Assembly (NCBI GenBank): GCA_036645955.1 | Contig: JAVXND010000001.1 | Span: 62,001 to 126,000 of the forward strand | DNA length: 64,000 nucleotides | From: Limiplasma sp036645955 | GTDB taxonomy: Bacteria > Bacillota > Clostridia > Christensenellales > Aristaeellaceae | Direction of reading: 5' to 3' | Shown here: piece after piece, positions 8,317 through 16,584 of the stretch | Layout of the letters: every line of letters starts with the position of its first letter | Numbering within the stretch: the first letter of the stretch is position 1 | The notes under the pieces: model-generated | The model's input: only the letters and a program-made list of their open reading frames with translations | Told to the model about the DNA's origin: nothing | The model's database searches: none | Program-made: the position numbers and the translations under genes

Positions 8317-11073
8317 ATGAAACAAGCATGGATTGTCACCCACACGCACTGGGATCGGGAATGGCGCTATCCCCTTTGGGAAAACAGATTGTATTTGTCG
8401 GATATGATGGATGAGCTTTTGCAGATTCTTGATACACAGCCAGATTATGCAGGTTTTTTGATGGATGGGCAAACGGTGATGGTGGAGGATTATTTGGCCA
8501 TGCATCCGCAAAATATTGAAAAGGTCAAGCGCTATATCAAGGAAGGGCGCATTGATGTAGGGCCTTGGTATACCCTGCCAGACTTATACCCCGTTTGCGG
8601 TGAAAGCTTGGTGCGCAATTTGCTTCGCGGTAAACGCTCCGCCGCAGAGCTTGGCAGGCGGCTCAATGTTGCACACGAAAGCTTTGGCTGGGGGCAAACG
8701 GCACAGCTTCCGCAAATTTATCATGAGTTTGGTCTGGACTTTGTGGTGGTAGCCAAAAACGTTTCTCAAAGCCGCTGTCCAAATTGTGAGTTTATTTGGG
8801 AAGCGCCCGATGGAACCCAAGTGCTTGCCACCCGCTTGGGTGAGCATGCACGCGCCAATTTCTTTATGAACGCGTATCTCAACATCACCACAGGAAAGGA
8901 TTACAACAGCGACGAGTACTTTATGAAGCTGGGGCAGGATGGGCAGGTTTTTCACGAAGCGGATCGGCAGGGCTTTTGGGAGGATTATTTTGTCATTCAA
9001 GCACAGCCGTCTTTGCACGAGGAGCGCATCGCAAGCAGTATTGACCGTGCGTGGAGCGCTATGGATGCTACCCTTTTGCCGCAAAAGCGGCTCTTGATGA
9101 ACGGTTCTGATTCCTCCACCGCTCAGCCCGAGCTCACGCAAATCATTCAAAAGGCGCAGGCGGTTCATCCAGAGCTTGAGCTTCATTTGGGCATGCTGGA
9201 AAACTATGTCCGTCTTTTTGAAAAAGAAGTGGATCGTTCACAGCTGCACATTCTTCGCGGTGAGCTTCGCGATGGTCCCGCCTGCAAATGCAGTGCCAAT
9301 GCGCTGTCCACGCGCCCAAGGCTTAAAATGCTCAACAAACGCGCGGAAAACGCACTCTTTCGCATGGCCGAGCCGCTTTGCATGATGGCAAACATCAATT
9401 TGCAAAGCTTTCTGGACACGGGGCTTACCTATCTTCTGCTTTCCCATCCGCATGACAGCATCAACGGCGTTACGCAGGATAAAACCGCCGAGGATACCAT
9501 GTTCCGATTGAACCAAGCCCTTGAAATTGGCGAAGCGGTTTCAAACGAGGCTTGCAAGCACCTGCTTCGGCACATGAATTTTTCCGCCTATCAGGACGAC
9601 GAGGTGCTGTTGGTTCTATTCAACACCCTTCCCACCACGCGTACACAGGTACTTCACACCTACATTGATTTTCCGCAGGCATGGAATGTTTGGGATTTTG
9701 ATGTGCTGGATGGCGACCGTGTGCTTCCAAAAGCCGTGCTCTCCCGCAAGGAGGTTGTCACACCTGTTGCAAACCTGCACAGCCGCCCCTTGCCTTATGA
9801 GGTGGATCGCTACGAGGTGCTGATTTACGCGGAGCAAATTCCCGCCATGGGGTATCAAACCCTGCACATCCGTAAAACCAAAGCCTTTCATCGCAAAACC
9901 ATTTTTTGGCCTGAAATGCGCAGGATGGATGGCACGGAGCTTGCAACCGCCGTCAATGCCATGGAAAACGAATATTTATCCGTAACTGTGAACGGCAACG
10001 GCACTTGCAGTATCACCCACAAGGAAAGCGGAGAAACCTACAGCCAATTAAACTACATAGAGGAAACAGGTGACCACGGCGATTACTGGATTTATTATCC
10101 GCCCTACCACAACCAAACGCACACCTCCCTCGGCGTACAAGCCAGCATTTGGCAAGAGGAGAACACGGCGCTGTCTGCCACCATCGGTGTGCGCTACGAG
10201 CTATGCATACCCGCCTATGGCTTATGCAACGAGCATAGCGTGCAGGGGGACAGCCGCAGAAGCGACGAAACCGTTTCCATGCCCGTCACCTGCTACTATA
10301 CGCTGGAAAAAGGAGCGCGCGGTTTAAAGGTGCGCACGGTCATCCAAAACACCGCAAGGGATCACCGCGTTCGTGTGGGCTTTGATACAGGCATAGCGGC
10401 GCAGGAGGCCTGCAGTGCTGGGCATTTTACCATTGACAAGCGTCCAACCGTAAACGAAGGGGCGTTCGACCCTGAAATGCAAACCCTTCCCAAGCAAAAC
10501 TTTGTGAGCCTGCGCAGCGGTTCCCGCGGCTTTGCCGTGCTGGACGATTGCACCTGCGAGTATGAAGCCGCGCCAAGCGGACAGCTCTTTCTGACACTTT
10601 TGCGCGGCGTGCGCAACATCATTTGTACAGAGTTTCGCAGTGCCGGCATTTTTGCGCATGAAAACGGCGGTCAATCCATGGGCACGCTCACCTATGATTA
10701 TTTGCTCATGCCATTTTTGGGCGGCGAAGCGCAGCTGCTTGACGAAGCAGAGTGCTTCCGCACCCAACCCAAGGCCGTACAAACAAGCAAAGGCATGGGA
10801 CAAATGCCAGACCGCCGCTCCCTCTTTGAACTGCCAAAGCCCTTGGTGCTCTCTGCGTTTAAAAAAAGCGAGGACGGCCATGGAGAAATTCTGCGCGTTT
10901 ACAACCCCACCGCTCAAACCGTTACAGCGCCTCTGCCCGACTATTTGATAGGGGCCCTGCGTGTGCGTATGGATGAAGAGACCATGGGCGATTGTACCGC
11001 CCTGCATGTAGCGCCGTATCAAATTCTGACGCTTCGCATTTCTCACCGCAATGAAGGAAAGGACGCTGAATAA
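8317..11073 (+). CDS. Glycoside hydrolase family 38 alpha-mannosidase-like protein
   Basis: A cytoplasmic protein of 918 residues with GH38 architecture: an N-terminal catalytic barrel opening with THTHWDREW (zinc ligands H11 and D13), a middle three-helix domain, the SHPHDSINGVTQD motif that supplies the distal zinc histidine, and C-terminal beta domains. Family members cleave alpha-mannosides, often after import of oligosaccharides. The motif that normally holds the nucleophile and zinc-ligand aspartate (DxFG) reads HESFGWGQTAQ, with E121 in place of aspartate, so activity or mechanism may differ. AGAGGAG precedes the ATG. It follows the membrane regulator by 15 bases and precedes a HAD phosphatase by 2. 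Confidence 0.88.
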   Translation: MKQAWIVTHTHWDREWRYPLWENRLYLSDMMDELLQILDTQPDYAGFLMDGQTVMVEDYLAMHPQNIEKVKRYIKEGRIDVGPWYTLPDLYPVCGESLVRNLLRGKRSAAELGRRLNVAHESFGWGQTAQLPQIYHEFGLDFVVVAKNVSQSRCPNCEFIWEAPDGTQVLATRLGEHARANFFMNAYLNITTGKDYNSDEYFMKLGQDGQVFHEADRQGFWEDYFVIQAQPSLHEERIASSIDRAWSAMDATLLPQKRLLMNGSDSSTAQPELTQIIQKAQAVHPELELHLGMLENYVRLFEKEVDRSQLHILRGELRDGPACKCSANALSTRPRLKMLNKRAENALFRMAEPLCMMANINLQSFLDTGLTYLLLSHPHDSINGVTQDKTAEDTMFRLNQALEIGEAVSNEACKHLLRHMNFSAYQDDEVLLVLFNTLPTTRTQVLHTYIDFPQAWNVWDFDVLDGDRVLPKAVLSRKEVVTPVANLHSRPLPYEVDRYEVLIYAEQIPAMGYQTLHIRKTKAFHRKTIFWPEMRRMDGTELATAVNAMENEYLSVTVNGNGTCSITHKESGETYSQLNYIEETGDHGDYWIYYPPYHNQTHTSLGVQASIWQEENTALSATIGVRYELCIPAYGLCNEHSVQGDSRRSDETVSMPVTCYYTLEKGARGLKVRTVIQNTARDHRVRVGFDTGIAAQEACSAGHFTIDKRPTVNEGAFDPEMQTLPKQNFVSLRSGSRGFAVLDDCTCEYEAAPSGQLFLTLLRGVRNIICTEFRSAGIFAHENGGQSMGTLTYDYLLMPFLGGEAQLLDEAECFRTQPKAVQTSKGMGQMPDRRSLFELPKPLVLSAFKKSEDGHGEILRVYNPTAQTVTAPLPDYLIGALRVRMDEETMGDCTALHVAPYQILTLRISHRNEGKDAE

Positions 11074-11075
11074 TC

Positions 11076-12017
11076 ATGAAAGCCATTACAGTAGGCGGCG
11101 AAGGGCTGTTTTCCGTTGGAAATGAGGGCGTTGAAGCCATTTGGACGCCCAATGACGAAAAAATCGACCTGATCCAGTACCAGAACAAAACCCTGTGCTA
11201 TGTCAAAAGCAGCATGGGGTACCCCGCCATCTATCCCGTTCCCCAAACGCATTTTGAGCCGCGCGCACAGGCTGTGCTCATGGATTTGGATGGCACAAGC
11301 GTGCATAGCGAGGCCTTTTGGATGTGGACCATTGAGCAAACCGTCGCTCGTTTGCTCTCAAAAGCTTCGTTTCACGCTCAAAAAGAGGATGAACCATTCA
11401 TCTCTGGCCACAGCGTATCGGAGCATTTGCAATACATGATTGCCAAATATGCAAAGGAAGCTTCTTTGGAGCAGGCACGGCAGTATTATGATGAAATTGT
11501 AAAGCACGAAATGAGTGAAATCCTCAAAGGACGCGGCAAGCAGGATGCATTTACCCCTGCGCCCCATCTCAAAGAATTTCTGCTCACACTCAAAGAAAAC
11601 GGTATCAAAATTGGGCTTGTTACCAGCGGGCTGTATGAAAAAGCCATGCCCGAAATCCTATCCGCCTTTCAGCAGCTGGGCATGGGCAATCCCCTGGACT
11701 TTTATGACAGCATCATCACCGCAGGCAGTGCCCTGCGCAAGGGGCAAACAGGCACCATGGGCGAGCTGGAGCCCAAGCCGCACCCATGGCTTTATGCGGA
11801 AACCGCACGCGTTGGGCTTGGCATTGCGCCGCAGAGCCGTCACCGCGTCATAGGCATTGAGGATAGCTCCGCAGGGGTACTCTCCATCAAGCTGGCTGGA
11901 TTTTCCTGTGCGGGCATTGCAGGCGGAAACATTCTTGCGTCTGGCGTAGAGGCGCTTTGCGACTATCAAATCTCTGATTTGCTTGAGTTGCTAGAGGTTG
12001 TGCTGGGTACGGTTTAA
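11076..12017 (+). CDS. HAD-superfamily phosphatase with N-terminal extension
   Basis: A 313-residue protein, probably a sugar-phosphate phosphatase or phosphoglucomutase-like enzyme. The HAD core starts at about residue 67 with VLMDLDGTSVHSE (motif I, nucleophile and acid/base aspartates), followed by LVTSG (motif II), a lysine in ELEPKPHPWLY (motif III) and GIEDSSAGV (motif IV). The cap domain is helical, as in the beta-phosphoglucomutase group. The first 65 residues do not belong to the HAD fold and I do not recognise them. It starts 2 bases after the mannosidase stop, so the pair is one operon. Confidence 0.82.
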   Translation: MKAITVGGEGLFSVGNEGVEAIWTPNDEKIDLIQYQNKTLCYVKSSMGYPAIYPVPQTHFEPRAQAVLMDLDGTSVHSEAFWMWTIEQTVARLLSKASFHAQKEDEPFISGHSVSEHLQYMIAKYAKEASLEQARQYYDEIVKHEMSEILKGRGKQDAFTPAPHLKEFLLTLKENGIKIGLVTSGLYEKAMPEILSAFQQLGMGNPLDFYDSIITAGSALRKGQTGTMGELEPKPHPWLYAETARVGLGIAPQSRHRVIGIEDSSAGVLSIKLAGFSCAGIAGGNILASGVEALCDYQISDLLELLEVVLGTV

Positions 12018-12038
12018 AAGTCCATTCCTCCCCTACCG

Positions 12039-12067
12039 TTGCATTTCACAGTCAACTGCGCTATACT
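12039..12067 (+). promoter_or_regulatory. Promoter for the glycosyltransferase-feo operon
   Basis: TTGCAT (-35) and TATACT (-10, 12062-12067) are separated by exactly 17 bases. Transcription would start near 12074, about 60 bases before the glycosyltransferase ATG. An inverted repeat overlaps the -10. Confidence 0.65.
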
Positions 12068-12071
12068 GTGA
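12046..12071. promoter_or_regulatory. Candidate operator over the glycosyltransferase-feo promoter
   Basis: TCACAGT (12046-12052) and ACTGTGA (12065-12071) form a perfect 7-bp inverted repeat with a 12-base spacer that covers the -10. This is a layout expected of a repressor site. It does not resemble a Fur box. Confidence 0.4.
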
Positions 12072-12135
12072 TAGACAAAGGAATCATCAAGCTTTCATGA
12101 TTCATGATCAACGATTAAGGGAGGCGCTTGCACGC

Positions 12136-13452
12136 ATGCGCATCACCATGATTTGCATAGGCTCTACAGGGGATGTTCACCCGTACATCGTTTTAGGCCG
12201 CGAACTCAAGGCACGCGGCCATGATGTAGCCATATGCGCATTTTCCGATTTTGAAACCCTCGTTTCAAAAGAAGGAATGCGCTTTAAGCCCATCTCGGGC
12301 GATGTACGTGCCTTTATGGCAAACATCATGAAGCCTGGTGTAAACGGCGTTTCGTACTTAAAGCAAGTACGTGACTGCCTGTGTAGTATTTTGGATCCGT
12401 TTTTATATGACCTTGAAGCCGCCTGTGAAGATTCACAAGCCATTATTGCCACCTACTTTGGGCAAATCATCAAGTCCATTGCCGAGGTGCGCCATGTGCC
12501 TTTTTTCCAAACCCACTATTACCCCATGGATAAAAATGCCTCCACCCCCATTGTTTCTGCACCTGGCCAGCACGGCGGCAAAGCATGGAACATCGCCTCC
12601 TATCAGCTGGGCTATCTGCTCATCAGCACGCTTGAAAAATATTATTTGTCCGATTGGCGCAAGGCACGCGGTATGACTCCGCGCAAGCTGGAGGGTCAGC
12701 CCACCTATGAATTGGGCGGCCACATCATTCCCGTGCTCTACGCCATGAGTCCGCTCATTATGCCCCGCCCCATTGCTTGGGGAGCAAACATTCACATGAC
12801 GGGCTATTGGCTGGATAATCACATGGACGATTTTGTCCCCGACCCTGCTTTGCAGGCCTTTTTAGCCGACGGCGAACCGCCGATTTATGTGGGCTTTGGC
12901 TCCATGACAGGCAACGACATGGGCTCCACCCTTGAAATTGTGTTAGAGGCTTTGGAGCGCAGCGGTGTGCGCGCCGTGCTTTCCAAGGGCTGGGGCGATG
13001 TGGAAATTCCCAGCCGCCCGAACTTGTTTGTGGCAGGCTTTGTATCTCACGATTGGCTGTTTCAAAAGGTCAGTGCGGTGGTACATCATGGAGGGGCAGG
13101 CACAACGGCGGCAGGCATACTGGCAGGCAAGCCAACGCTTATCATTCCCTTTGGCGGCGACCAGCCCTTCTGGGGTGTCAGGGTGCGCGCTTTGGGGCTT
13201 GGCCCCAAGCCCATCCCCCGCGAAAAGCTAACCGTTACCAAGCTTACCAAGGCGCTCCTACAGCTCACCACCATCAAAAGCTACCGCGTTGCCGCGCGTG
13301 AGCTGGGCGAACGCCTCCGCCATGAGGACGGCGCTCAAACCGCCGCCAACATCATTGAGCACGAGCTTCGCAAGTGGTTGCGCGAGGAAGGTCTTTCGCC
13401 CGATTTAGGCACCGCAGACCCCCATTCAAAGGCAGGAGAAGCAACACTATGA
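12136..13452 (+). CDS. UDP-glycosyltransferase (GT1 family, sterol-glucosyltransferase-like)
   Basis: A cytoplasmic or membrane-associated glycosyltransferase of 438 residues with GT-B fold. The N-terminal domain opens with the family's GSTGDVHPY motif. The C-terminal domain has the donor-binding signature HHGGAGTTAAGILAGKP followed by PFGGDQPFWG. Relatives glucosylate sterols, lipids or macrolide-type compounds; the acceptor here is unknown. The start is the ATG 12 bases after AAGGGAGG; a longer frame adds 46 residues of no similarity. Its stop overlaps the feoA start (ATGA), so expression is coupled to the iron-transport genes, an unusual partnership. Confidence 0.85.
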   Translation: MRITMICIGSTGDVHPYIVLGRELKARGHDVAICAFSDFETLVSKEGMRFKPISGDVRAFMANIMKPGVNGVSYLKQVRDCLCSILDPFLYDLEAACEDSQAIIATYFGQIIKSIAEVRHVPFFQTHYYPMDKNASTPIVSAPGQHGGKAWNIASYQLGYLLISTLEKYYLSDWRKARGMTPRKLEGQPTYELGGHIIPVLYAMSPLIMPRPIAWGANIHMTGYWLDNHMDDFVPDPALQAFLADGEPPIYVGFGSMTGNDMGSTLEIVLEALERSGVRAVLSKGWGDVEIPSRPNLFVAGFVSHDWLFQKVSAVVHHGGAGTTAAGILAGKPTLIIPFGGDQPFWGVRVRALGLGPKPIPREKLTVTKLTKALLQLTTIKSYRVAARELGERLRHEDGAQTAANIIEHELRKWLREEGLSPDLGTADPHSKAGEATL

Positions 13453-13700
13453 GCGAAGAACAACCCAAAACAATTGCGGATTTAAAGCCCGGTCAAAGCG
13501 GCGTGGTCGCATCTGTGGGCGGCGAAAACGCAATGCACCGCCATCTGCTGGACATGGGCATTACGCCTGGCGTAACGGTGCTACTGCAAAAAACAGCCCC
13601 GATGGGCGACCCTGTGGAAATTCATCTGCGCGGCTATGCCCTTACCTTGCGTTTGGAAGATGCAAAGAATATTCTGTTACAAGCCCCCTCTTTGATTTAA
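13449..13700 (+). CDS. feoA: Ferrous iron transport protein A
   Basis: An 83-residue SH3-like cytoplasmic protein that assists FeoB. It shows the family pattern: LKPGQSGVVASV, then HLLDMGITPGVTVLL and VEIHLRGYALTLRLEDA near the C-terminus. AGGAGAAG lies 7 bases before the ATG, which overlaps the glycosyltransferase stop codon by 4 bases. The feoB frame begins about 20 bases downstream. Confidence 0.93.
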   Translation: MSEEQPKTIADLKPGQSGVVASVGGENAMHRHLLDMGITPGVTVLLQKTAPMGDPVEIHLRGYALTLRLEDAKNILLQAPSLI

Positions 13701-13721
13701 ATTGCGAAAGGTGCGATTCTT

Positions 13722-15833
13722 ATCAAGCCCTATGTTTTTGCACTGGCAGGCAATCAAAACAGCGGTAAAACAACCCTCTTCAACCAGCTCACAGGCAGTA
13801 ATCAGCATGTGGGCAATTGGCCTGGCGTAACCGTCGAACAAAAAACGGGCACCATGCTTCACCACCATCACGGCTCGCAAATTCACATGGGCTTGCCTTG
13901 GCGCTTGCGCATGGAACAGCGCTCAGGCGGTTACACGCTTCCGGAAAAGTACAGCGATGTCACCATTGTGGATCTCCCAGGCATCTATTCATTAAGCCCT
14001 TATTCGCTTGAGGAGGTTGTCAGCCGCAACTACATTATCAAGGACAAACCCGATGTGGTCATCAACATCGTGGATGCCACCAGCCTTGAGCGCAACCTGT
14101 ACCTCACCCTGCAGCTGCTGCAGCTTGGCCGCCCCGTGGTGGTTGCGCTCAACATGATGGATGAAGTGGAAAGCCGCGGCGATGCCATTGACATAAAAGC
14201 CATGGAAAAGGTGCTGGGCGTGCCTGTTGTGGCCATCTGCGCACGCAAGGGCGAAGGGATGGATGAGCTGGTGCGCCGCGTCATGGATGTAGCGGTTAAC
14301 AATCAATTGCCCGCCGCCTTGGACATTTGCGACGGTGCAACGCACAAGGCATTGCATGCCATCAAGCATTTGATTGAGCAACGCGCAATTCAGCACGACA
14401 TTATGCCCCGCTATGCCGCCACCAAGCTTTTTGAGGGCGACCCCATCATGACGCAGGAGCTGGAGCTTGATGCGGAAACCAACCACATCATAGAAGAAAT
14501 TCTTGTATCCATGGAAAAAGAAATGGGCATGGAGCGCGCCGCCGTCATGGCAGATACGCGCTACCGCTTTATTGAAAAAATGCTCTCCCACTGCTTCACG
14601 CATGGGCAAGAGCCCGGTGACAGCCTCACCGATAAAATCGACAATGTACTCACCAACCGTCTTTTGGCCATTCCTGTGTTTTTGCTCATGATGCTGTTGG
14701 TGTTTTTCATCACCTTTGGCCCCATTGGCTCCTTTGTAGCAGATGCGTTTCGAAACCTCGTGGATAACGGCATTGCCATGTTATCGGGTGCGCTTGTGCA
14801 TTGGGGTGTTGCGGCAGGGGTGCGTGATTTGCTCATCAACGGCGTATTCCGCGGCGTTGGCAGTGTGCTTTCCTTTCTGCCCACCATCTTGATTTTGTTT
14901 TTACTGCTCTCCATTTTGGAAGACAGCGGCTATATGGCCCGCGCCGCTTTTTTAATGGATAAACCCCTGCGCAAGCTAGGGCTGAACGGCCGTAGCTTTA
15001 TTCCCATGATCATGGGCTTTGGCTGTACCGTGCCTGCCATTATGAGTGCGCGCAGCATGAATACAAGGCGAGATCGGCGCTTTACCATCATGCTCACCCC
15101 ATTCATGAGCTGTGGCGCAAAGGTACCCATCTATGCGCTGTTTACCCAAGCCTTTTTTGGCGGCAATCAAGTGGCTGTCATGAGCACCTTTTACTTGATT
15201 GGCATTGCTGTTTCCATTGCCGCAGGTTTTTTCTTAAAGCGCTTCATTTTCCATGGGGATGCCGCGCCCTTTATTATGGAGCTTCCCAGCTACCGCCTGC
15301 CCACCCCCGCCAACGTATTTCGGCAAATGTGGGATAAGGCAAAGGATTTTATGAAACGCGCCTTTACCGTCATTTTTTTGGCTACACTGGTGGTGTGGTT
15401 TTTGCAAAGCTTCACCTTCAGCTTAACCCCCGCGCCTGATGTGGCGCATAGCATGCTTGGTGCCATTGCGGGCTTGATTGCCCCCCTGTTCATTCCTGCG
15501 GGCTTTGGCACCATTGAAGCTTCCACTGCCGTGCTTACAGGCTTGCTCGCAAAGGAGAGCGTTGTGAGCACCTTGGCCGTGTTAAGCGGCGTGGATGCGC
15601 AAAGCACGCAAATGCTTGCCAGCATGCATAGCCTATTCCCCTCCGTGCTCTCCGCCGTTTCCTTCTTGATTTTTATTTTGCTCTACATGCCCTGCATAGC
15701 GGCAGTTGCCACCATGCGCCGCGAAATGGAAAGCGGCCGCTGGGCTCTTGGCACCATTGCCGCGCAAACTGCCCTTGCGTGGTTGCTTTCCACGCTTGTA
15801 TTTCAGCTTGGCACCTTGCTTGGCTTGGGTTAA
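13722..15833 (+). CDS. feoB: Ferrous iron transporter FeoB, apparently with a non-canonical start codon
   Basis: The Fe2+ transporter of the inner membrane, about 703 residues. The N-terminal GTPase domain has the P-loop GNQNSGKTT (G1), GVTVE (G2), DLPG (G3) and NMMD (G4), followed by the helical domain and about 8-10 membrane helices with two gate motifs. No ATG, GTG or TTG in frame lies upstream of the P-loop. The best start is ATC at 13722 (reading IKPYVFALAGNQNS), about 8 bases after AAAGGTG; ATT at 13716 is an alternative. The first ordinary start, at 13809, would remove G1. About 25 extra residues, including a His cluster, sit between G2 and G3. The gene follows feoA by 21 bases. Confidence 0.9.
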   Translation: MKPYVFALAGNQNSGKTTLFNQLTGSNQHVGNWPGVTVEQKTGTMLHHHHGSQIHMGLPWRLRMEQRSGGYTLPEKYSDVTIVDLPGIYSLSPYSLEEVVSRNYIIKDKPDVVINIVDATSLERNLYLTLQLLQLGRPVVVALNMMDEVESRGDAIDIKAMEKVLGVPVVAICARKGEGMDELVRRVMDVAVNNQLPAALDICDGATHKALHAIKHLIEQRAIQHDIMPRYAATKLFEGDPIMTQELELDAETNHIIEEILVSMEKEMGMERAAVMADTRYRFIEKMLSHCFTHGQEPGDSLTDKIDNVLTNRLLAIPVFLLMMLLVFFITFGPIGSFVADAFRNLVDNGIAMLSGALVHWGVAAGVRDLLINGVFRGVGSVLSFLPTILILFLLLSILEDSGYMARAAFLMDKPLRKLGLNGRSFIPMIMGFGCTVPAIMSARSMNTRRDRRFTIMLTPFMSCGAKVPIYALFTQAFFGGNQVAVMSTFYLIGIAVSIAAGFFLKRFIFHGDAAPFIMELPSYRLPTPANVFRQMWDKAKDFMKRAFTVIFLATLVVWFLQSFTFSLTPAPDVAHSMLGAIAGLIAPLFIPAGFGTIEASTAVLTGLLAKESVVSTLAVLSGVDAQSTQMLASMHSLFPSVLSAVSFLIFILLYMPCIAAVATMRREMESGRWALGTIAAQTALAWLLSTLVFQLGTLLGLG

Positions 15834-15862
15834 GCCCGCCGCCAGAATGAAAGGAAGGCCTT

Positions 15863-16060
15863 ATGAACCTCTCCCTTGCTCTTAATCTCCTCATACCCGC
15901 AGTGGTTATTTGTTACGCGATTTATTTGGTGGTACGCATGATCAAAAACCGCAAGCGCGGATGCTCCTGCGGCGGCTGTTCCGGATGCCCCATGGCGGAA
16001 AGCTGCCGCATGCTTCACCAAAACGAACAAAAGAAGGAGCCGAATCAAAATGAACCCTAA
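15863..16060 (+). CDS. FeoB-associated Cys-rich membrane protein
   Basis: A 65-residue protein with one N-terminal membrane helix (about residues 5-25), then a basic stretch and a cysteine cluster CSCGGCSGC plus one more Cys. Small proteins of this kind are regularly encoded after feoB in clostridia and are thought to assist Fe2+ uptake; the exact role is unknown. AAAGGAAGG lies 7 bases before the ATG. It overlaps the start of nrdG by 11 bases. Confidence 0.88.
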   Translation: MNLSLALNLLIPAVVICYAIYLVVRMIKNRKRGCSCGGCSGCPMAESCRMLHQNEQKKEPNQNEP

Positions 16061-16580
16061 TGCACCCGCTTCCATGCGCCTTTTTGGCCTTGTAACAGAT
16101 TCCATTGTTGACGGGCCGGGCTTTCGCACCTCTATTTTCACACAGGGCTGTCCTCACCACTGCGAAGGCTGTCACAACCCCGAAAGCCATGCCTTTGATG
16201 CTGGAACCGAATGGAAGCTTGAGGATATTGAAGCACGCTTTACAGGCAACCCGCTTTTAAGCGGCATTACCCTTTCAGGCGGAGAGCCGTTCGCTCAGCC
16301 TGCCGCCTGCGCTGAATTGGCGCGCCGCGCTCATGCGAAGGGCTTGGATGTTTGGGTTTATTCTGGCTATGTGTACGAACAGCTCTGCCAAATGGCACAA
16401 GCCAATGAGGATATTCACGCCCTGCTCCATGCCTGCGATGTACTTGTGGACGGCCCTTTTCTGCTCAAGGAGCGCTCCTTGGAGCTTACCTTTTGCGGAA
16501 GCCGTAACCAGCGTGTGATTGACCTGCCCAAAACATTTGAAAGCGGCATTGTCACACGATATCAAGCCCCTGAGTGGTGA
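16050..16580 (+). CDS. nrdG: Anaerobic ribonucleoside-triphosphate reductase activating protein
   Basis: A 176-residue radical-SAM enzyme that makes the glycyl radical on NrdD during anaerobic dNTP synthesis. The [4Fe-4S]-binding CPHHCEGCHN (CxxxCxxC) is at about residues 34-43 after DGPGFRTSIFTQG, and SGGEP binds SAM. Length is normal for the family. It overlaps the previous gene by 11 bases and AAGGAG sits before the ATG. NrdD itself is not in the window. Placement in an iron-uptake run fits its need for an iron-sulfur cluster. Confidence 0.9.
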   Translation: MNPNAPASMRLFGLVTDSIVDGPGFRTSIFTQGCPHHCEGCHNPESHAFDAGTEWKLEDIEARFTGNPLLSGITLSGGEPFAQPAACAELARRAHAKGLDVWVYSGYVYEQLCQMAQANEDIHALLHACDVLVDGPFLLKERSLELTFCGSRNQRVIDLPKTFESGIVTRYQAPEW

Positions 16581-16584
16581 GGCT

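Noticed and set aside
12018..12135. Fur box before the feo operon
   Set aside because: The inverted repeat TCACAGT...ACTGTGA does not match the AT-rich GATAATGATAATCATTATC-like consensus.
13852..13880. HHHHGS-like sequence in FeoB suggesting a vector His-tag
   Set aside because: It is in the middle of a continuous natural FeoB frame with native sequence on both sides; the codons are mixed and no cloning site pattern follows.
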